DNA of 64,000 nucleotides from Gammaproteobacteria bacterium (GCA_024742415.1 JANSYN010000002.1:124001-188000), one strand, 5' to 3'. Numbered from the stretch's first letter, positions 1 to 9,387 are shown. A program made the numbers and translations. The notes: a model not told the origin generated them from the sequence alone.

Positions 1-532
1 TCCATGACATGAACACACTCGGGATCATCAGCGTTGCGCCGTTGTCGGTGTGCATGATGAACGCCGGGCTGGTAGGGTCCCAGGCCGTATAGCCCCTGGC
101 GGCGTTGGTCATACGCAGGCTGCCGTTGGGGAAAGAGGAGCCGTCCGGCTCACCCTTGATCAGCAGGCTACCCGAGAACTCTGTAATGGCACTGCCGTCG
201 GCGTCGGCAATAATAAAACCATCGTGCTTCTCGGCGGTGATATTGGTCATGGGGTAAAAAATATGCGAGAAGAACTTGGCGCCCTTGGACACCGCCCACT
301 CTTTCATAGCGGCGGCAACCACCTCGGCGGTACCAGGGTCAAGCGGCACACCCGTTTGAACGGTTTTCTTCATCGACTTGAAGGCAGACTTGGACAGCGC
401 CCATTCCATTCGATCGAGGTTGAACACATCCTCGGCCCAGATCTTTCCCAGTGGGTCGGTTTTTTCCACGGCGATGGGGGCACGGCTGGTAATGGTTTGT
501 ATCGCTTGTTGACGGCTCGGATTGGCGCTCAT
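1..532 (-). CDS. glnN: Glutamine synthetase type III, N-terminal part (cut by window edge)
   Basis: The first 177 codons of a gene that runs off the left edge. GSIII enzymes make glutamine from glutamate, ammonia and ATP and are much longer (about 700 residues) than GSI. The translation carries hallmarks of the GSIII beta-grasp region: [29 protein letters not shown] and [14 protein letters not shown]. The ATG at 532 follows an AAGGA ribosome site with normal spacing. It is divergent from the holin-like gene. The catalytic barrel lies outside the window, so activity cannot be judged. A sigma-54-like site at 623-637 suggests nitrogen control. The family call is firm; the symbol follows general GSIII usage. 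Confidence 0.85.
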   Translation of the reverse strand, partial: MSANPSRQQAIQTITSRAPIAVEKTDPLGKIWAEDVFNLDRMEWALSKSAFKSMKKTVQTGVPLDPGTAEVVAAAMKEWAVSKGAKFFSHIFYPMTNITAEKHDGFIIADADGSAITEFSGSLLIKGEPDGSSFPNGSLRMTNAARGYTAWDPTSPAFIMHTDNGATLMIPSVFMSW

Positions 533-622
533 GTGGCTTCCTTGATTAGTAAAATGAACCCGGCAGTGGCCCCGTGACCTGCTTGCCACAAACGCCTTTG
601 CCAGAAAACTCCCTAAACAAAC

Positions 623-637
623 GCAAAATGCAGGCCA
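623..637 (-). promoter_or_regulatory. Possible sigma-54 (-24/-12) promoter of the glutamine synthetase gene
   Basis: Read on the - strand this is TGGCCT-N5-TTGC. The GG and GC doublets have the exact sigma-54 spacing and the -12 TTGC is perfect, but two of the six -24 bases differ from TGGCAC. It would start transcription about 80 nt before the glutamine synthetase ATG. RpoN/NtrC control is known for glutamine synthetases in general; here it is inferred. Confidence 0.35.
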
Positions 638-912
638 ACTTCCCAAAGTGCTGCAATTCAGTGTTTTTACGGGCCTATCCGGCGTGGGCCGGTTCAAAAG
701 CACCAGATTGACCCCTCTGGCGGGGGCCTGGCGCCTCTTTGTTGTGCATGGCGCACCAGAATCATCCGCAGGACTGGTAGGAGCGACCGATCTTGTGGCA
801 CAGGCCACAGCCAGGCCCACGCAATCATAAACGAAGGGTACTCACGCAGGCACTATTGAACATTGCGAATTCGCCCCCATAACCACTTGTACAACGAAAG
901 CGAGGACACACC
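638..912. other. Intergenic region between divergent glutamine synthetase and holin-like genes
   Basis: No convincing coding potential on either strand: the short open frames here lack ribosome sites and recognisable sequence. Apart from the sigma-54-like site just before it, nothing clear is seen. Presumably it holds the promoter of the small membrane protein gene that follows. Confidence 0.5.
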
Positions 913-1287
913 ATGCCAGGGTTCTGGGTTCGGTTACTCATCACTGCCTGTGGTTTATTACTCGCCGACTGGTTGCTGGACGGCATCGAGATCGGTGGAC
1001 TCTTCTCACTGTTTTTCGCCGCGCTGGTGCTGGGGATTGTTAACGCACTGGTCAGGCCCGTTTTGCTTCTCCTGACACTGCCGATCACGGTAATCACGCT
1101 GGGCCTGTTCCTGCTGGTGCTCAATGGCGCCATGCTGGGTCTGGCAGCATTGCTGGTGCCGGGCTTTCTCATTGACGGTTTCTTTGCCGCCCTGTTCGGT
1201 GCAGTGATTATCAGCCTGACCGGCATGGTGGCTAACTGGTTTATCGGGCCACAGGGCAAAGTGGAAATCCTGGTCGTGCGGCGCTGA
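913..1287 (+). CDS. Phage holin family IV-like (YvlD/PF04020) small membrane protein
   Basis: A 124-residue protein almost entirely made of hydrophobic stretches, consistent with four transmembrane helices (about 5-25, 30-50, 55-80 and 88-112). It has the conserved family signature VNALVRPVLLLLTLPIT followed by GLFLLVLNG. Despite the family name these proteins are ordinary chromosomal inner-membrane proteins of unknown role in many bacteria; there are no phage genes around it. AGGA lies eight bases before the ATG. It stands alone, with dbpA about 100 bp downstream on the same strand. Family membership is clear, function unknown. Confidence 0.85.
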   Translation: MPGFWVRLLITACGLLLADWLLDGIEIGGLFSLFFAALVLGIVNALVRPVLLLLTLPITVITLGLFLLVLNGAMLGLAALLVPGFLIDGFFAALFGAVIISLTGMVANWFIGPQGKVEILVVRR

Positions 1288-1385
1288 ATCCAGCAATACG
1301 GCGCGCGATCGACTGAGACCATCGCCCATTCGCAACGGCCCTGCGTTACAATGTCGCCCCGCTTTAACGCAGTGCGCAGACCGTT

Positions 1386-2765
1386 GTGAGTGACCTGACC
1401 TTCGCCAGCCTACCCTTGCCAGCGCCCCAACTTCGCAATCTGGAGCGTCTGGGCTACAGGGCGATGACGCCCATCCAGGCGGCAACACTGCCAGCGGCAT
1501 TGGCGGGTAGCGACCTGATCGCCCAGGCAAAAACCGGCAGCGGCAAAACCGCTGCCTTTGCCCTTGCACTCCTAACCCGGCTCAACCCCAGGGATTTCGG
1601 GGCGCAGGCTCTGGTGTTGTGCCCCACGCGCGAACTCGCCTCACAGGTGTCTGCAGAAATTCGGCGGCTCGCACGGTATCAACAGAACATCAAGGTGGTT
1701 ACGCTGTGTGGCGGTCAATCCATTGGCCCACAGATCGGCTCGCTGGAACACGGGGCCCACGTGATCGTTGGCACGCCGGGGCGCATCAAGGATCACCTGC
1801 GCAAGCAAACGCTTAATCTCGAACGCATCTGCACCCTGGTCCTGGACGAGGCTGATCGCATGCTGGAGATGGGCTTCATGGAAGACATCGAGACCATCGT
1901 TGCAACCACCCCCACTACACGACAAACCCTGTTGTTCTCTGCCACGTATCCGCAGAACATCCAGCAACTCAGCGCACGTTTCCAGAACGCACCGCAACGC
2001 GTCACCGTCGAGGCGCTGCACGATGAGCAGCAGATCGACGAGCGCTTTTTTGTCTGTGACAAGGGCGAACGCCTGAGCGGTCTTACCCGGCTGCTCAGCC
2101 ACTTTCACCCCGGCGCCGCCGTGGTGTTCTGCAACACGCGGGAATGGGTGCGCGAAGTGTGCGCGGCCCTCAACGCCGGCGGTATTACGGCCTGCGAGCT
2201 ACACGGCGATATGGAGCAGCGCGATCGCGACCAGGTGCTTGTCCAGTTCAAGCACCGCAGCTGTCGCATCCTGGTCGCGACAGACGTCGCCGCACGGGGC
2301 CTTGATATTGACGATCTTCCGGCAGTGATCAACTTCGAGTTGCCACGCAACGTTGAAGTCTATGTCCACCGGATCGGGCGCACGGGACGCGCGGGCAAGA
2401 AAGGCCTGGCGCTGAGCCTTTTTGCAGAGTCTCAGATACACCGGCTTCGCGCCATCGGCGACTACCAGCAGCGGGATACCGCCCTGGAAACGCTGCAGGA
2501 GGTGCCGCAGTCGAATCAGCCGCTTGCGCCACCCGAGTACATCACCCTGTGCATCCAGGGTGGGCGCAAGGACAAGGTCCGTCCCGGCGACATCCTCGGA
2601 GCGCTGACTGGCGAGGCCGGTATCAATGGCCAGGCCGTAGGCAAGATAACCGTGGCAGATAACGCCAGCTACGTGGCTATCGCGCGCGACAGCGCCGATG
2701 ATGCCCTTGGGCAGTTACGCAACGGCAGGATCAAGGGCCGCAAATTCAAGGTGCGCCGACTCTAG
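1386..2765 (+). CDS. dbpA: ATP-dependent RNA helicase DbpA
   Basis: A 459-residue DEAD-box helicase. DbpA remodels 23S rRNA during 50S ribosome assembly and binds hairpin 92 through its C-terminal RNA-recognition domain. Visible motifs are the Q motif MTPIQ (27-31), Walker A AKTGSGKT (48-55), PTREL (80-84), DEAD (154-157), SAT (185-187), ARGLDI and HRIGRTGRAG. The C-terminal 75 residues, with GGRKDKVRPGDILGALTGEAG and a basic KGRKFKVRRL end, match the DbpA-specific domain and separate it from RhlE or SrmB. The start is GTG without a strong ribosome site. It appears to be a single gene. Confidence 0.95.
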   Translation: MSDLTFASLPLPAPQLRNLERLGYRAMTPIQAATLPAALAGSDLIAQAKTGSGKTAAFALALLTRLNPRDFGAQALVLCPTRELASQVSAEIRRLARYQQNIKVVTLCGGQSIGPQIGSLEHGAHVIVGTPGRIKDHLRKQTLNLERICTLVLDEADRMLEMGFMEDIETIVATTPTTRQTLLFSATYPQNIQQLSARFQNAPQRVTVEALHDEQQIDERFFVCDKGERLSGLTRLLSHFHPGAAVVFCNTREWVREVCAALNAGGITACELHGDMEQRDRDQVLVQFKHRSCRILVATDVAARGLDIDDLPAVINFELPRNVEVYVHRIGRTGRAGKKGLALSLFAESQIHRLRAIGDYQQRDTALETLQEVPQSNQPLAPPEYITLCIQGGRKDKVRPGDILGALTGEAGINGQAVGKITVADNASYVAIARDSADDALGQLRNGRIKGRKFKVRRL

Positions 2766-2909
2766 CCTGGCAGGGGCATACTGCCGATCAGCCTCGCAGG
2801 CTCGACCTCGGCGGCCATTTCCTCTAAGGTGCGCACCCTGACGCGGCCTGCTGCGCAGCACCGCACTCGTCACAACGCCGCCAACTCCATCACTAGCAGG
2901 ACAATCCCG

Positions 2910-4523
2910 TTGATCTCTACCGCCAACATCACGATGCAGTTCGCTGCCAAGCCCCTGTTTGAGGATATCTCGGTGAAGTTCGGCGATGGCAATCGCTACG
3001 GGCTGATCGGCGCCAATGGCTGCGGCAAGTCAACCTTCATGAAAATTCTCGACGGCAGCCTTGCGCCCAGTGCCGGCAACGTTTTTGTCACACCGAACGA
3101 GCGTATCGCCACACTCAGCCAGGATCAGTTCGCCTATGAACAGCACACGGTGATCGACACCGTGCTGATGGGTCACCAGGAACTATGGGCCATCAAGCGC
3201 GAGCGCGACCGCATCTATAGCCTGGCAGAAATGTCAGAAGAAGATGGCATGGCAGTGGCGGACCTTGAAGTGCAGTTTGCAGAACTCGACGGCTACAGCG
3301 CAGAAAGCCGCGCTGGAGAAATCCTCATCGGTGCCGGCATCGACCAGGCACTGCACTACGGCCTGATGAGTGCGGTCGCGCCGGGTTGGAAGCTACGCGT
3401 GCTGCTCGCCCAGGCACTGTTCGCGGATCCGGACATACTGCTGTTGGACGAGCCGACCAACAACCTGGATATCGACACCATCGCCTGGCTGGAAACGGTG
3501 CTCAACGAACGCAAGTGCACCATGATTATCATCTCCCACGACCGCCACTTCCTGAACGCCGTGTGCACACACATGGCAGACATCGACTACGGTGAGCTGC
3601 GCATTTATCCGGGCAACTATGACGACTTCATGACAGCCTCTACCGCCGTTCGTGAACGCCAGCAGTCACAGAACGCAAAAAAGAGCGCCGAGATCGCTGA
3701 GCTGCAACAGTTTGTCAGCCGCTTCTCTGCCAACGCGTCCAAGGCAAAGCAGGCAACCTCGCGTGCCAGGCGTATTGAGAAGATCAAGCTTGAAGACATC
3801 AAACCCTCCAGCCGCGTGAGCCCCTACATCCGCTTCCAGCAGGAAAAGAAACTCCACCGCCAGGCGCTGGTGCTGGAGAATCTTGGTCACCGCTTCGACA
3901 CGGCTCCGCTCTTTGAGAAAGGCAACCTCATTCTCGAGGCCGGTGCACGGCTTGCGGTAATCGGGGAGAACGGCGCCGGTAAAACCACGCTGCTGCGCTG
4001 CCTGATGAATGACATCACTGCCAGCACCGGCACGGTGAAGTGGGCGGAAAACGCAACCCTGGGTTATTGCCCGCAGGACACCGGCGCCGAGTTCAATACC
4101 GCTATCAGCCTGTTTGACTGGATGAGCCAATGGCGCAAGCCCAGCCACGACGACCAGATCGTGCGCGCCACTCTGGGCAGGCTGTTGTTTTCTTCCCATG
4201 ACTTTGCAAAGGACGTCAGGGTATGTTCAGGCGGCGAAAAAAACCGCCTGCTGTTTGGCAAGCTCATGATGATGGACACCAACGTACTGCTGCTGGATGA
4301 ACCCACCAATCACCTGGATATGGAATCGATCGAAGCCCTGAACATGGCGCTGGAGCACTATGATGGCACACTGATTTTCGTCAGCCATGACCGCGAGTTC
4401 GTCTCTTCGCTGGCAACGCATATTGTCGATATCAGGGACGCGACGCTGGTCACCTTCCAGGGCACCTATGACGAGTACCGCAACAGCCAGGAGATCGCCC
4501 GACAAGCGGTCGGCTCACACTAA
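2910..4523 (+). CDS. ybiT: ABC-F family ATPase, YbiT type
   Basis: An ABC-F protein of 537 residues with two nucleotide-binding domains and no membrane segment; such proteins act on the ribosome, some as translation factors. It follows E. coli YbiT closely throughout: [19 protein letters not shown] at the N-terminus, Walker [10 protein letters not shown] and GENGAGKT, Walker [12 protein letters not shown] and [14 protein letters not shown], and the linker [20 protein letters not shown]. The open frame extends 27 codons further upstream, but that stretch has no homologous character, while the TTG at 2910 has an AGGA site at good spacing and matches the YbiT N-terminus. A hairpin follows the stop. 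Confidence 0.9.
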   Translation: MISTANITMQFAAKPLFEDISVKFGDGNRYGLIGANGCGKSTFMKILDGSLAPSAGNVFVTPNERIATLSQDQFAYEQHTVIDTVLMGHQELWAIKRERDRIYSLAEMSEEDGMAVADLEVQFAELDGYSAESRAGEILIGAGIDQALHYGLMSAVAPGWKLRVLLAQALFADPDILLLDEPTNNLDIDTIAWLETVLNERKCTMIIISHDRHFLNAVCTHMADIDYGELRIYPGNYDDFMTASTAVRERQQSQNAKKSAEIAELQQFVSRFSANASKAKQATSRARRIEKIKLEDIKPSSRVSPYIRFQQEKKLHRQALVLENLGHRFDTAPLFEKGNLILEAGARLAVIGENGAGKTTLLRCLMNDITASTGTVKWAENATLGYCPQDTGAEFNTAISLFDWMSQWRKPSHDDQIVRATLGRLLFSSHDFAKDVRVCSGGEKNRLLFGKLMMMDTNVLLLDEPTNHLDMESIEALNMALEHYDGTLIFVSHDREFVSSLATHIVDIRDATLVTFQGTYDEYRNSQEIARQAVGSH

Positions 4524-4546
4524 CGCGCACTGCCCGGTCAACACTT

Positions 4547-4583
4547 GCGCACAACCCGCCAGCAACTGGCGGGCGCCTGTGCG
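4547..4583. terminator. Hairpin between convergent ybiT and DUF1415 genes
   Basis: A perfect 8-bp stem CCCGCCAG/CTGGCGGG with a CAA loop (4555-4573), extended by an outer CGCACA/TGTGCG stem. It sits between two convergent genes. No long T run follows on either side, so it may be a weak or Rho-assisted bidirectional terminator. Confidence 0.5.
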
Positions 4584-4619
4584 TTTGCTGTATCGCTGCG
4601 GCACAGGGCATGTTGGCGC

Positions 4620-5171
4620 TTAGTCATCCACCTCGTAACACTGGGACAACGCCCTGTGCAAGGCATCGCGCCCCACCGCTTCAAGCTGCTCGATATTGCG
4701 TTGCGGTATTTGCTGCGGGTCAGGATGCGCCGCCACGGCGCGCTCTACGCTGGCTTCGCGCAGCAGGTGCAACATGGCATAGGGTGAGCGATTGCTGTAG
4801 TTCTGCGCGTCATCGGCCGAGGTGCCTGCAAACTGGTAATCTGGATGGAAACTCGCCAACTGATAGATGCCCTCGTATCCTTGCTGATACAGGAGGCCTT
4901 CGGCTTGCGTCAAAAACTGGTTGTAGTGGCCAAAGTTCTGCAAGACATCGGGGTGGATGAGCAGCGTGGTTTCGACATCCGGGGCGGTGTCGAGCCATTG
5001 CAATTCGTCAGCCAGGTCCAGCAGCAGTTCAACCGGCGAGCAGGCTGCGCTGACCGTCAGCCTGACCTCACCCCTGGCCAGCGGCAACTTTGCGAACGGG
5101 CAAAGATTGCGCCCGATCACGGTTGCTTCCAGCCAATGGCGAGTGGCGCGCAGTATGCTTTTTTTGTCCAT
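4620..5171 (-). CDS. DUF1415 domain-containing protein
   Basis: A 183-residue soluble protein matching the DUF1415 family of proteobacteria. Conserved stretches include WLEATVIGRNLCPFAK near the N-terminus, TTLLIHPDVLQNFGHYNQF in the middle and LASFHPDYQFAG followed by NRSPYAMLHLLRE. The family has no assigned function; the Cys in NLCPFA and the His in FHPDYQF are conserved and could be functional. The ATG at 5171 gives the usual family length. It converges with ybiT and has no obvious operon partner. Confidence 0.9.
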   Translation of the reverse strand: MDKKSILRATRHWLEATVIGRNLCPFAKLPLARGEVRLTVSAACSPVELLLDLADELQWLDTAPDVETTLLIHPDVLQNFGHYNQFLTQAEGLLYQQGYEGIYQLASFHPDYQFAGTSADDAQNYSNRSPYAMLHLLREASVERAVAAHPDPQQIPQRNIEQLEAVGRDALHRALSQCYEVDD

Positions 5172-5859
5172 TGGTGGTGTAGCCCCGGCCCGTTATGCGA
5201 GCCCGCGATGCGCCGGTTGCGCGGTGTTGCACTGCTAATGGGCCGGGAGCTGGCTGGCTGCAACGGGATCCGGCAAGCTCACCTGTACATCCACGCAGTA
5301 CACGCTGCGGCCCGGCGGGCACGGCACAATCCAGCAGCGGCAGAGACTTTACCCTGCACCTTTGTATCTCGATGAAAATTTCGGCACCATGGCCTCTCGC
5401 GGCGTTTGAGTCGTCCCGCTCAAGCGTTGACTGCAAAAGAACACTGACTGCATAAAAGCTGAACGCACCGCCGTTAGCGGCAACGACACTACCTGACACA
5501 GCGATCACTTAAACAACGGCAGCAGAGATAATAACACTCGGAAGAACGGTGGCCACAATCATCATGCCTGACAACATGCAAGGAATGTCCACTGACACGC
5601 CTGGCTCGCACGTCGCGATGCCCGTGGCGACACTCTCCGTTGCGACACTCTCCGTTGCGCCACTCTCCGTTGCGCCACCCTCCCCAGCAGCACGCTCCCC
5701 TGCGGCTCTGTACCTTGCGCGCCATACCACTAAAGACCGGGCCGATGATACTGCAGCCCGCCCACGCCGGCTGTGGGCAACGGCGTACGATTCAGGGGCA
5801 CGCTGCCAAGGGCGGCCCGCAGCGGGCAAGTGCGCTCACTCAGTGCCGGGGTATCGCCC
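5172..5859. other. Long non-coding stretch before the PanE-like gene
   Basis: About 690 bases without a believable gene. Open frames exist on both strands (for example 5509-5829 on - and 5549-5863 on +) but they are of low complexity, rich in Arg/Ala, and lack ribosome sites. The only structured element is the 15-bp tandem repeat at 5627-5686. Confidence 0.5.
5627..5686. repeat. 15-bp direct tandem repeat, about four copies
   Basis: Two identical copies of GCGACACTCTCCGTT, then GCGCCACTCTCCGTT and a decayed fourth copy GCGCCACCCTCCCCA. The unit is a multiple of three, so it keeps both overlapping open frames open, but neither frame looks like a real gene. Confidence 0.85.
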
Positions 5860-6837
5860 ATGAGAATCTGCATTTACGGCGCCGGCGCTATCGGCGGCTA
5901 TCTGGGCTTCCTGTTGCAGGCAGCGGGCAACGCCGTTACCTTGATCGACCAGGGCGCGCATCAGGCCGCCATCGCGCGTAATGGCCTTACGCTGCACATG
6001 AACAATGAACCACGCACCCTGGCGATGACCTGTACCGACGACCCTTCGACCTTACCCGTACAGGACCTGCTCTTCATTGCTGTCAAAACCTACGCCATCG
6101 CTGACATACTGCCGCAGCTTGCGGGCCTGCTGGGGCCCGACAGCGTGGTCGTCAATCTCAATAACGGCATCCCCTGGTGGTATTTCCATGCCGACCCCGC
6201 AGCACCGCCAGCGCCGCACCTGAATTGTGTCGATCCGGGTGGCAGGCAGTGGGCCGTGCTAGACCCGGCTCGTGCGATCGGCTGTGTGGTCTACCCGGCG
6301 TGCAAGCTGGTAGAACCGGGTATCATCGAGCACGTGTCGGGCAATCGTTTTGCGCTGGGCGAGCCATCGGGCGAAAAAACCGAACGCGTGAATGCGCTGG
6401 CAGCGCTGTTGCGCAACTGCGGCCTGAAAGCGGCGGTAAAAACGCGCATTCGCGACGAGGTCTGGATAAAACTCTGGGGGAACATGGCCTTTAATCCGAT
6501 CAGCGTGTTGACAGGCGCTACGCTGGCGCAGATCTGCGCCAACACAGCAACACGACAACTGGCCAGGGAGTTGATGCTTGAGGCACGCAACGTCGCCGAG
6601 GCCCTTGGCGTCAAGTTCAGTATCAGCGAGGAGCAGCGCATTGACGGCGCAGCCAGTGTGGGGGAGCACAAGACATCCATGCTGCAGGATTACGAGGCCG
6701 GCTTACCGCTGGAAACAGACGCCTTGCTGGGCGTTGTGCAGGAACTGGGCGGAATCACCGGTATCGCAACGCCTGTGGTTGATCACATTGCCGCCCTGCT
6801 GGCGTTGAAATGCGACGTTGGCGCGGGGGCCTCATGA
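5860..6837 (+). CDS. 2-dehydropantoate 2-reductase family protein (PanE/ApbA-like)
   Basis: A 325-residue NADPH-dependent 2-keto-acid reductase. It begins with a Rossmann fold, CIYGAGAIGGYLG, has the VNLNNGIPWW segment at the end of the nucleotide domain, and carries the family C-terminal signature RDEVWIKLWGNMAFNPISVL followed by DYEAGLPLETDAL. True PanE reduces ketopantoate in pantothenate synthesis, but many paralogues act on other keto acids. The linkage to an acyltransferase and a nucleotidyltransferase argues for a paralogue. The ATG at 5860 places the Rossmann glycines at residue 8; a longer open frame upstream has no homologous sequence. It overlaps the next gene by four bases (ATGA). 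Confidence 0.85.
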   Translation: MRICIYGAGAIGGYLGFLLQAAGNAVTLIDQGAHQAAIARNGLTLHMNNEPRTLAMTCTDDPSTLPVQDLLFIAVKTYAIADILPQLAGLLGPDSVVVNLNNGIPWWYFHADPAAPPAPHLNCVDPGGRQWAVLDPARAIGCVVYPACKLVEPGIIEHVSGNRFALGEPSGEKTERVNALAALLRNCGLKAAVKTRIRDEVWIKLWGNMAFNPISVLTGATLAQICANTATRQLARELMLEARNVAEALGVKFSISEEQRIDGAASVGEHKTSMLQDYEAGLPLETDALLGVVQELGGITGIATPVVDHIAALLALKCDVGAGAS

Positions 6838-7502
6838 GCCAGGCTGACGACACAGACGACGCTGGCAGCACAGCACTTGTCATCTATGGCGGATGGTACT
6901 TCGGGCAAGTTGTTCGCGAAGCGGCACAGGCGGCGGGCTGGCAGGTGCTGGGCCACGTTGACCCAAACCCGGCACCACAGGTCACGACGCTGGATGCCCT
7001 GCCCGAGAACATCGCCGTTATTGTCGCAGTCGGTGACAACGACCTGAGAGCGACATTACAGGAACGACTGCACAACGCAGGCCGCAAGCTTGCCACCGTC
7101 ATCCATCCACAAGCCGTGGTAAGCCCCAGTGCGCGCATTGGTGCGGGCGTGTTCATTGCCGAGTTGGCGGTCGTGCGCACCAACGCCGCCATTGGCGACG
7201 GCGCCGTGCTGCAAGCCGGCAGTGTCGTCAGCCACGACTGCACCTTGCACGCGTTCGCCTCGCTGGGCCCCAATGCCGCCTGCGCCAGCAAGACCACCAT
7301 CGGCAGGGCGACTGCGCTGGGAGTGGGTGCAGTGGTCGCGCCGGGTCTTAACATTGGCGCAGAATGTACGATTGGAGCAGGCGCCGCGGTTTTTCGCGAC
7401 ACGCGCGCACGGCATAGTCTGGTGGGCAACCCGGCCCGCGCAACACCCAGGCCAGTAAAAGACATCGTTCAATCTGACTGGGATGCCAATCTTGTCTGGT
7501 GA
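6834..7502 (+). CDS. NeuD/PglD-like acetyltransferase with left-handed beta-helix
   Basis: A 222-residue protein with two parts. The N-terminus (to about residue 85) is a small Rossmann-like domain (LVIYGGWYFGQVVREA) that binds the acceptor in the PglD/NeuD family. The rest has repeated hexapeptides (SARIGAGVFI, AAIGDGAVLQAGS, CTIGAGAAVFRD) forming a beta-helix, ending with the acyl-CoA-side LVGNPARATP. Family members O- or N-acetylate nucleotide sugars or sialic acids. The usual catalytic His is probably that in VVSHDC. The start at 6834 overlaps the previous stop, implying translational coupling. The substrate is unknown. Confidence 0.8.
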   Translation: MSQADDTDDAGSTALVIYGGWYFGQVVREAAQAAGWQVLGHVDPNPAPQVTTLDALPENIAVIVAVGDNDLRATLQERLHNAGRKLATVIHPQAVVSPSARIGAGVFIAELAVVRTNAAIGDGAVLQAGSVVSHDCTLHAFASLGPNAACASKTTIGRATALGVGAVVAPGLNIGAECTIGAGAAVFRDTRARHSLVGNPARATPRPVKDIVQSDWDANLVW

Positions 7503-7523
7503 CATACCGACAAGGAAGCCCAC

Positions 7524-8276
7524 ATGAGTGCAGCCCCTAAAAGCGCGCTTCTATTGGCCGCCGGCGCTGGAAAACGCTTCACCGACCGGACCGACACGCC
7601 ACCCAAGTGTCTGATAGAGATAAACGGCATGACCCTGCTGGAGCGACTTTGCCGCATTCTGCGCGCCAACGGGTTTACCCGGCTCACCATCGTTACCGGC
7701 TACAGGGCCGCAGACGTTGAGGCGGCCGCCAGGGCGTGCAGTGCCGGGCTCGACATCACAACGGTGCACAATGCAGATTACGCGACAACCAACAACGTTT
7801 ACTCGCTGTGGCTGGCGCGGCGCATGATTGATCCGCCCTTTCTGCTGGTCGAAAGCGATCTCGTATTTGGGCCGGCGCTGGTTGCGGCCTGTCACACGCC
7901 CGACTGCCTGGTAATCTCCCAGCGCCTCCCATGGATGAATGGCACAACGATTGAACTCGACACGGCGGGCGGCCTGGCACGCTTCCAACTGGCGGCAGAT
8001 GGGCAACCGCCGGCGAGCTACAAGACCGTTAATGTGTATTGCTTCAGTCAACACAGCTGGCAGCGTATCGCCACCGCCCTGGACAACCATATCGCACAGG
8101 GTAATGCCCGCGACTTCTACGAGGCGGTGCTGGCTGATCTGGTTGACCGGGGCCAGTTGGATCTCACACCCACGCATTACCCCTGCGATGCATGGTATGA
8201 GATCGATACCGCCAAAGACCTCGCAGCCGCCCGGCAGTTAATGCACAGTAACCCCGATGCCTTTAACATTCCCTGA
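7524..8276 (+). CDS. LicC-like sugar/choline-phosphate nucleotidyltransferase
   Basis: A 250-residue GT-A-fold nucleotidyltransferase. The N-terminus has the pyrophosphorylase signature LLAAGAGKRF (10-19) with the conserved PPKCLIEING. Further on, NADYATTNNVYSLWLAR is the hallmark of the phosphocholine cytidylyltransferase (LicC) subgroup, and VESDLVF holds the metal-binding Asp. Such enzymes make CDP-choline or related nucleotide-activated alcohols. It lies 21 bases after the acyltransferase, in the same operon. No LicD-type transferase is seen nearby, so the downstream acceptor is unknown. It has an AAGGAA ribosome site before the ATG. Confidence 0.8.
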   Translation: MSAAPKSALLLAAGAGKRFTDRTDTPPKCLIEINGMTLLERLCRILRANGFTRLTIVTGYRAADVEAAARACSAGLDITTVHNADYATTNNVYSLWLARRMIDPPFLLVESDLVFGPALVAACHTPDCLVISQRLPWMNGTTIELDTAGGLARFQLAADGQPPASYKTVNVYCFSQHSWQRIATALDNHIAQGNARDFYEAVLADLVDRGQLDLTPTHYPCDAWYEIDTAKDLAAARQLMHSNPDAFNIP

Positions 8277-8337
8277 CAGCGGCGGGCGCACGTGCGCCTG
8301 CCTCGCTACCTTTTTCACGCCGCACAGGACGTAATCG

Positions 8338-9387
8338 ATGATCAATGCTTATGCTGCCATGACGCCCGCAGGCTCGCTGGTGCCATTCACGTACGATCCC
8401 GGCCCACTGGGCAGCGATGAGGTGGAGATCCAGGTGGCCTACTGCGGTATCTGCCAAAGCGATGTCAGCATGATCGACAACGAGTGGGGCAGGTCATCGT
8501 ATCCGCTGGTGGCCGGGCATGAAGTCGTGGGCTCGGTGGCGCGCGTCGGCGCCGCGGTGAGCACACTGCATGCCGGCGACCAGGTGGGGCTGGGCTGGCA
8601 TGCAGGCTACTGCATGCAGTGCACGCAATGTGCAACGGGGGAGCACAACCTTTGCCTGGCCGTACAACCGACCATTATTGGCCGACACGGTGGTTTCGCG
8701 GATCGCGTGCGCGCCGCAGCGGCCAGCGTTGTGCCACTGCCAGCGGATATCGACCTCACCCGGGCAGGGCCATTGTTCTGCGGCGGTATCACCGTGTTCA
8801 ACCCACTGTTGCAATATGCAGTACAACCCACCGACCGCGTGGGTGTGATCGGCATTGGCGGCCTCGGGCACATGGCCCTGAAGTTTCTCAAGGCCTGGGG
8901 CTGCGACGTCACCGCTTTTACGTCCAGTGCCAGCAAGGTCGACGACGCACTGGCGATGGGTGCCAGCCACACTATAGACTCCACCGACCCCGCTGCCCTG
9001 GCAAGGCATGCCAACACATTCGATCTCATCCTCTCCACCGTTGATGCCTCACTCGATTGGGGGGCGTACCTGGGCACACTCAAACCCAAAGGCAGGCTGC
9101 ATTTTGTCGGCATTCCAACCCAGGCGCTGGAGCTCAACGTGATCGCACTGCTACGCAGCCAGAAAGCCGTATCAGCCTCACCGGTGGGTTCGCCGCAGGC
9201 CATTGCGACAATGCTGGCGTTTGCGTCACGCCATGCCATACAGCCAGAGATAGAGTTGTTCCCTGTAGCAAGGATCAACGATGCTATCGAACGACTGCGC
9301 AGCGGCCAGGCGCGCTATCGTGTGGTTGTGGATATGACGGCAAGCAACAATGCCGGTTTCAGCAGCACATCGCTGCGCCAGGGGTGA
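8338..9387 (+). CDS. Zinc-dependent alcohol dehydrogenase, cinnamyl-alcohol dehydrogenase/YahK type
   Basis: A 349-residue medium-chain dehydrogenase. Catalytic zinc ligands are Cys36 (YCGICQSD) and His61-Glu62 (AGHEVVG); the structural zinc is held by Cys92, 95, 98 and 106. The NADP-binding motif is IGIGGLGHMALKF, and the HTIDST and PKGRLHFVGIP segments are typical of the YahK/AdhC aldehyde reductases, which reduce aldehydes with NADPH. The gene is 61 bases after the nucleotidyltransferase and probably belongs to the same unit. The last 15 or so residues (NNAGFSSTSLRQG) are an extra tail. Substrate not determinable. Confidence 0.85.
   Translation: MINAYAAMTPAGSLVPFTYDPGPLGSDEVEIQVAYCGICQSDVSMIDNEWGRSSYPLVAGHEVVGSVARVGAAVSTLHAGDQVGLGWHAGYCMQCTQCATGEHNLCLAVQPTIIGRHGGFADRVRAAAASVVPLPADIDLTRAGPLFCGGITVFNPLLQYAVQPTDRVGVIGIGGLGHMALKFLKAWGCDVTAFTSSASKVDDALAMGASHTIDSTDPAALARHANTFDLILSTVDASLDWGAYLGTLKPKGRLHFVGIPTQALELNVIALLRSQKAVSASPVGSPQAIATMLAFASRHAIQPEIELFPVARINDAIERLRSGQARYRVVVDMTASNNAGFSSTSLRQG

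Noticed and set aside
913-1287. Prophage, suggested by a phage-holin-family protein
   Set aside because: The family is widespread in chromosomes as a small membrane protein; no other phage gene is near.
2829-2909. N-terminal extension of the YbiT protein
   Set aside because: No similarity to the family in these 27 codons, whereas the TTG at 2910 has a ribosome site and fits the YbiT N-terminus.
5509-5863. Overlapping open frames on both strands across the 15-bp repeat
   Set aside because: Low-complexity composition, no ribosome site, no family resemblance.
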